DNA of 11,464 bases, taken from contig CAIMDR010000593.1 in assembly GCA_903839795.1 (NCBI GenBank), forward strand, positions 1 to 11,464, written 5' to 3'. A model generated the notes under the pieces. It did no database searches, had not been told where the DNA came from, and was given only the letters and a program-made list of their open reading frames with translations. Both the position numbers and the translations under genes were made by a program. Below are positions 8,664-11,464 of this stretch, in pieces. Position 1 is the stretch's first letter, and the number at the start of each line of letters is the position of its first letter. The DNA is from an uncultured Methylococcaceae bacterium. GTDB taxonomy: Bacteria > Pseudomonadota > Gammaproteobacteria > Methylococcales > Methylomonadaceae.

Positions 8664-11464
8664 CTACAATAATACTCGCTCTATACCGCCGCTTCCCGCT
8701 TGTTTGATATAGTTTTTCATCCAGTTTTTACCTAATACATGGCGGGCAATTTCCACGACAATGTAATCCACGTCCAGCTGTTCTTTGCCATCTTCAAAGC
8801 GTTGTAAACCTTGCACGCAAGACGGACAGGAAGTCAGCATTTTAACCGGGCCATCGAAGCCGTCAGCGCGTATCTTGCCGGTATTATTTTGCAACTCGGC
8901 GGCTTTACTGAATCGCACTTGCGTTGAAATATCCGGACGGGCAACCGCTAAAGTCCCGGACTCGCCACAACAACGTTCAGATTTAAGCACTTCCGAACCA
9001 ATCAAGGCATTAACCGTCTTCATGGGATCTTGCTGTTTCATTGGACTGTGGCAAGGATCATGATACAAATAACGGGTACCGTTAACCCCCTCCAGCTTTA
9101 CGCCTTTTTCAAGCAGATATTCGTGAATATCAACCATGCGACAGCCAGGGAATATTTTGTCAAACTCATAATCCAGCAATTGATCAAAACAAGTGCCGCA
9201 ACTGACGACAACCGTTTTGATGTCCAGATAATTTAAGGTATTGGCAACCCGATGAAACAGAACACGATTATCGGTGGTTATTTTCTGCGCCTTATCAAGC
9301 TGGCCGGCGGCACGCTGCGGATAACCGCAGCACAAATAACCGGGCGGTAATACTGTCTGCACGCCTATCTCATAGAGCATGGCTTGCGTAGCCAGACCGA
9401 CTTGAGAAAACAAGCGTTCAGAGCCGCAACCGGGAAAATAAAACACCGCTTCGGAATCCGCACGGGTTTTATTTCGATCACGAATGATGGGTACAATTTG
9501 ATCGCTCTCAATACCCAGCAACGCTCTTGCCGTTTTGGACGGCACGTTATCCGGCATTTTCCGGTTGGTGAAATGAAGGACAAATTCACGCATCGGCGGC
9601 TTGCCTGTTGATGATGGCGGATGCGCCAGTTGCGCCCTGCCCCACGGCCTGAGAAAAAAGTTACCAATGCGCTGGGCTTTATAAGACCATTCAATCAGCA
9701 ACTTGCGCATAATCTTGATGCTACTGGGTCGACTGGTCGATAAAAAGGCAATCGCCGCCGCTTTAATCGGGTTAAAACTCTGCTTGCCCATTTTGCGTAA
9801 CAGATTACGCATATTCATGGACACGTCGCCAAAATCGATATCAACCGGACAGGGATTAAAGCACTTATGACACACGGTACAATGCTCCGACACATCCTCA
9901 AATTCTTTCCAATGCGTGATGGAAATGCCGCGTCGCGTCTGTTCTTCGTAAAGAAAGGCTTCTATCAACAGTGAAGTGGCCAGTATTTTATTACGCGGTG
10001 AATATAACAAATTGGCACGGGGTACATGGGTAGCACAAACCGGTTTACACTTTCCGCAACGCAAGCAATCTTTGATGGAATCCGAAATCGCACCGATGTC
10101 GCTTTGCTGCATAATCAACGATTCATAACCCATCAGGCTAAACGATGTGGTGTAGGCCGCCTCCATACCGGCACCCGGCATTAATTTGCCACGATTGAAA
10201 CGGCCTTCCGGATCGATACGCTGTTTGTAATCGTGAAAACTGGCCAATTCTTCAGGGCTTAAAAATTCGTATTTGGTTATGCCAATACCGTGCTCGCCGG
10301 AGATTACGCCACCCAAAGAGCGCGCCAACACCATAATCCGGGCTACGGATTTATTGGCTTCTTGCAGCATTTCATAATGATCGGAATTAACCGGTAAATT
10401 GGTATGTACGTTACCGTCACCGGCGTGCATGTGCAGTGCCACAAACACGCGCCCCCGTAAAATTTCCTTGTGTACTGCGTCAATACGCTCAACAATCGGT
10501 CGAAAATTATCGCCCTCAAAAATTTCTGTTAACCGTGGCAGTAATTCCTGTTTCCAGGACACCCGTAAAGAATGATCCTGTAAACGGTGAAATAAAGTAG
10601 GCTGCTCGGCACGATTGGTTAATTCGCCGACAATAATACCGTGATCGTTAAAAGCCGCTTCGGCTTGTGGCAACGGTAAATCGAGATTGTCATATTGCCA
10701 CTGCCACCGTTCGCGCACCTGCTCCACCACCGACAGTGCCTGAGCACGCCGGTCGCCGATCAATTCAGTTTTATCGACCCTGTCCTCATAAGAACGTAAC
10801 GGCAACTCGCCTTCCAAAAAGTGACTTAACGCATGACATAACCGCAATTTATTGCGCAGTGACAATTCGATATTGATGCGTTCGATACCGTCACAATAAT
10901 CACCCATGCGCGGCAACGGAATCACTACATCTTCATTGATTTTAAAGGCATTGGTATGTTTGGCAATGGCGGCGGTACGCGCACGATCCAGCCAGAAAGT
11001 TTGCCGGGTTTCAGGACTGACCGCGATAAAACCTTCTGCATCACGCGCATTACACAATCGCACGACTTCGGAAGCGGCCAAAGCCACTTGCTTGTCGTTA
11101 TCGCCAACAATATCGCCAATCAACACCATTTTTGGACGACCGTGATTTTTGGCTTTGCTGGCATAACCCACGGCTTTAACATAGCGTTCATCAAGATGCT
11201 CAAGACCGGCCAGCATGACCCTCGCCTCACCGTTTTTAGGCAAAGCCGCCAAATAATCCCGAATCTCGACAATGGCAGGCACTGCTTCCCGAACCTGACC
11301 GTAAAATTCCAAACAGAAGGTACGGGTAAAAGCCGGCATCTTGTGCAAAATCCAACACGCCGAGGTAATAATACCGTCGCAGCCTTCTTTTTGGATACCT
11401 GGCAGGCCACCAAGAAATTTGTCGGTAACATCCTTGCCCAGCTCGCCTTTACGAAAATTTGCAC
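8664..11464 (-). CDS. FAD-linked oxidase / Fe-S / CCG-domain fusion oxidoreductase, 5' end cut by window
   Basis: About 932 C-terminal residues are visible; the reading frame stays open to the window edge, so the N-terminal FAD-binding part is missing. It reads [17 protein letters not shown] early on, similar to YdiJ/DUF3683-type proteins. The FAD-oxidase C-terminal domain carries [10 protein letters not shown] (10404-10433), GEHGIG (10281-10298) and FNRGKLMPG. Two 4Fe-4S motifs follow: [11 protein letters not shown] (10035-10067) and [12 protein letters not shown] (9846-9881). Two cysteine-rich CCG domains come next, with PGCG and LCCGYPQ, then SCGTC (9189-9203), [12 protein letters not shown] and SCPSC (8817-8831). 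This is a GlcD-plus-GlcF-type fusion expected to oxidise a 2-hydroxyacid and pass electrons through Fe-S centres. E. coli YdiJ has been described as a D-2-hydroxyglutarate dehydrogenase, but the substrate here is not determined. Confidence 0.93.
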   Translation of the reverse strand, partial: ANFRKGELGKDVTDKFLGGLPGIQKEGCDGIITSACWILHKMPAFTRTFCLEFYGQVREAVPAIVEIRDYLAALPKNGEARVMLAGLEHLDERYVKAVGYASKAKNHGRPKMVLIGDIVGDNDKQVALAASEVVRLCNARDAEGFIAVSPETRQTFWLDRARTAAIAKHTNAFKINEDVVIPLPRMGDYCDGIERINIELSLRNKLRLCHALSHFLEGELPLRSYEDRVDKTELIGDRRAQALSVVEQVRERWQWQYDNLDLPLPQAEAAFNDHGIIVGELTNRAEQPTLFHRLQDHSLRVSWKQELLPRLTEIFEGDNFRPIVERIDAVHKEILRGRVFVALHMHAGDGNVHTNLPVNSDHYEMLQEANKSVARIMVLARSLGGVISGEHGIGITKYEFLSPEELASFHDYKQRIDPEGRFNRGKLMPGAGMEAAYTTSFSLMGYESLIMQQSDIGAISDSIKDCLRCGKCKPVCATHVPRANLLYSPRNKILATSLLIEAFLYEEQTRRGISITHWKEFEDVSEHCTVCHKCFNPCPVDIDFGDVSMNMRNLLRKMGKQSFNPIKAAAIAFLSTSRPSSIKIMRKLLIEWSYKAQRIGNFFLRPWGRAQLAHPPSSTGKPPMREFVLHFTNRKMPDNVPSKTARALLGIESDQIVPIIRDRNKTRADSEAVFYFPGCGSERLFSQVGLATQAMLYEIGVQTVLPPGYLCCGYPQRAAGQLDKAQKITTDNRVLFHRVANTLNYLDIKTVVVSCGTCFDQLLDYEFDKIFPGCRMVDIHEYLLEKGVKLEGVNGTRYLYHDPCHSPMKQQDPMKTVNALIGSEVLKSERCCGESGTLAVARPDISTQVRFSKAAELQNNTGKIRADGFDGPVKMLTSCPSCVQGLQRFEDGKEQLDVDYIVVEIARHVLGKNWMKNYIKQAGSGGIERVLL

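Noticed and set aside
9365..9694. Minus-strand open frame of 109 codons inside the oxidoreductase
   Set aside because: The overlapping true frame holds conserved CCG-domain cysteines; this frame shows no motif.
11346..11348. TTG as the start codon of the oxidoreductase
   Set aside because: The frame remains open upstream to the window end and the 38 extra residues are family-like, so the gene is simply cut by the edge.
11120..11464. Minus-strand open frame of 114 codons at the window edge
   Set aside because: It overlaps the oxidoreductase in another frame, and its composition (rich in R, W, C, L) is that of a shadow frame. The true frame gives [17 protein letters not shown] there.

Overview
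The window is an ordinary-looking chromosomal segment of a gammaproteobacterium with several unusual insertions. Every credible gene is on the minus strand. Read in the direction of transcription (right to left) the order is: a large FAD/Fe-S oxidoreductase (5' end cut by the window edge), pyrG, kdsA, a Uma2-family nuclease-like gene, eno, ftsB, three small membrane or secreted protein genes, ispD and ispF. The backbone pyrG-kdsA-eno-ftsB-ispD-ispF is a recognised gammaproteobacterial gene order. KdsA (KDO, hence lipopolysaccharide) shows a Gram-negative cell. The mid-40s GC and the fused DUF3683-type oxidoreductase would fit a methanotroph of the Methylococcales, but that placement is inference; no methane-oxidation gene is present.

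Region by region. Positions 1-385 have no gene and hold three repeat structures: a large G/C-tract dyad (1-75), a MITE-like element with 28-bp imperfect terminal inverted repeats (135-330) and a heptanucleotide tandem array (345-382) that touches the end of ispF. Positions 386-1550 are ispF and ispD, overlapping by 8 bp. Positions 1638-3116 are three genes without recognised orthologues in this operon: a two-helix membrane protein, a two-helix K+ channel with a C-terminal coiled coil, and a signal-peptide protein with a C-terminal membrane anchor. They separate ftsB from ispD. A strong hairpin terminator (3247-3298) closes the eno-ftsB unit. Positions 3314-4929 are ftsB and eno. A terminator-like hairpin with a U-tract lies just before eno and overlaps a possible eno promoter. 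Positions 5041-5649 (Uma2) interrupt kdsA-eno. kdsA and pyrG (5670-8134) overlap by one base. Positions 8135-8663 have no gene and hold a second MITE-like element (8322-8519). From 8664 to the window end runs the oxidoreductase.

How they work together: pyrG (CTP) and kdsA (KDO-8-phosphate) feed KDO activation and LPS synthesis. eno is glycolytic. ftsB is a divisome linker. ispD and ispF are successive-pathway enzymes of MEP isoprenoid synthesis, with the CTP used by IspD made by PyrG. The three-gene insert and the Uma2 gene look like accessory additions to this housekeeping cluster. I see no clear defence island, CRISPR array or prophage. The best candidates for something undescribed are the channel/secreted-protein cassette, the heptamer-phased terminator and the two MITE-like elements.
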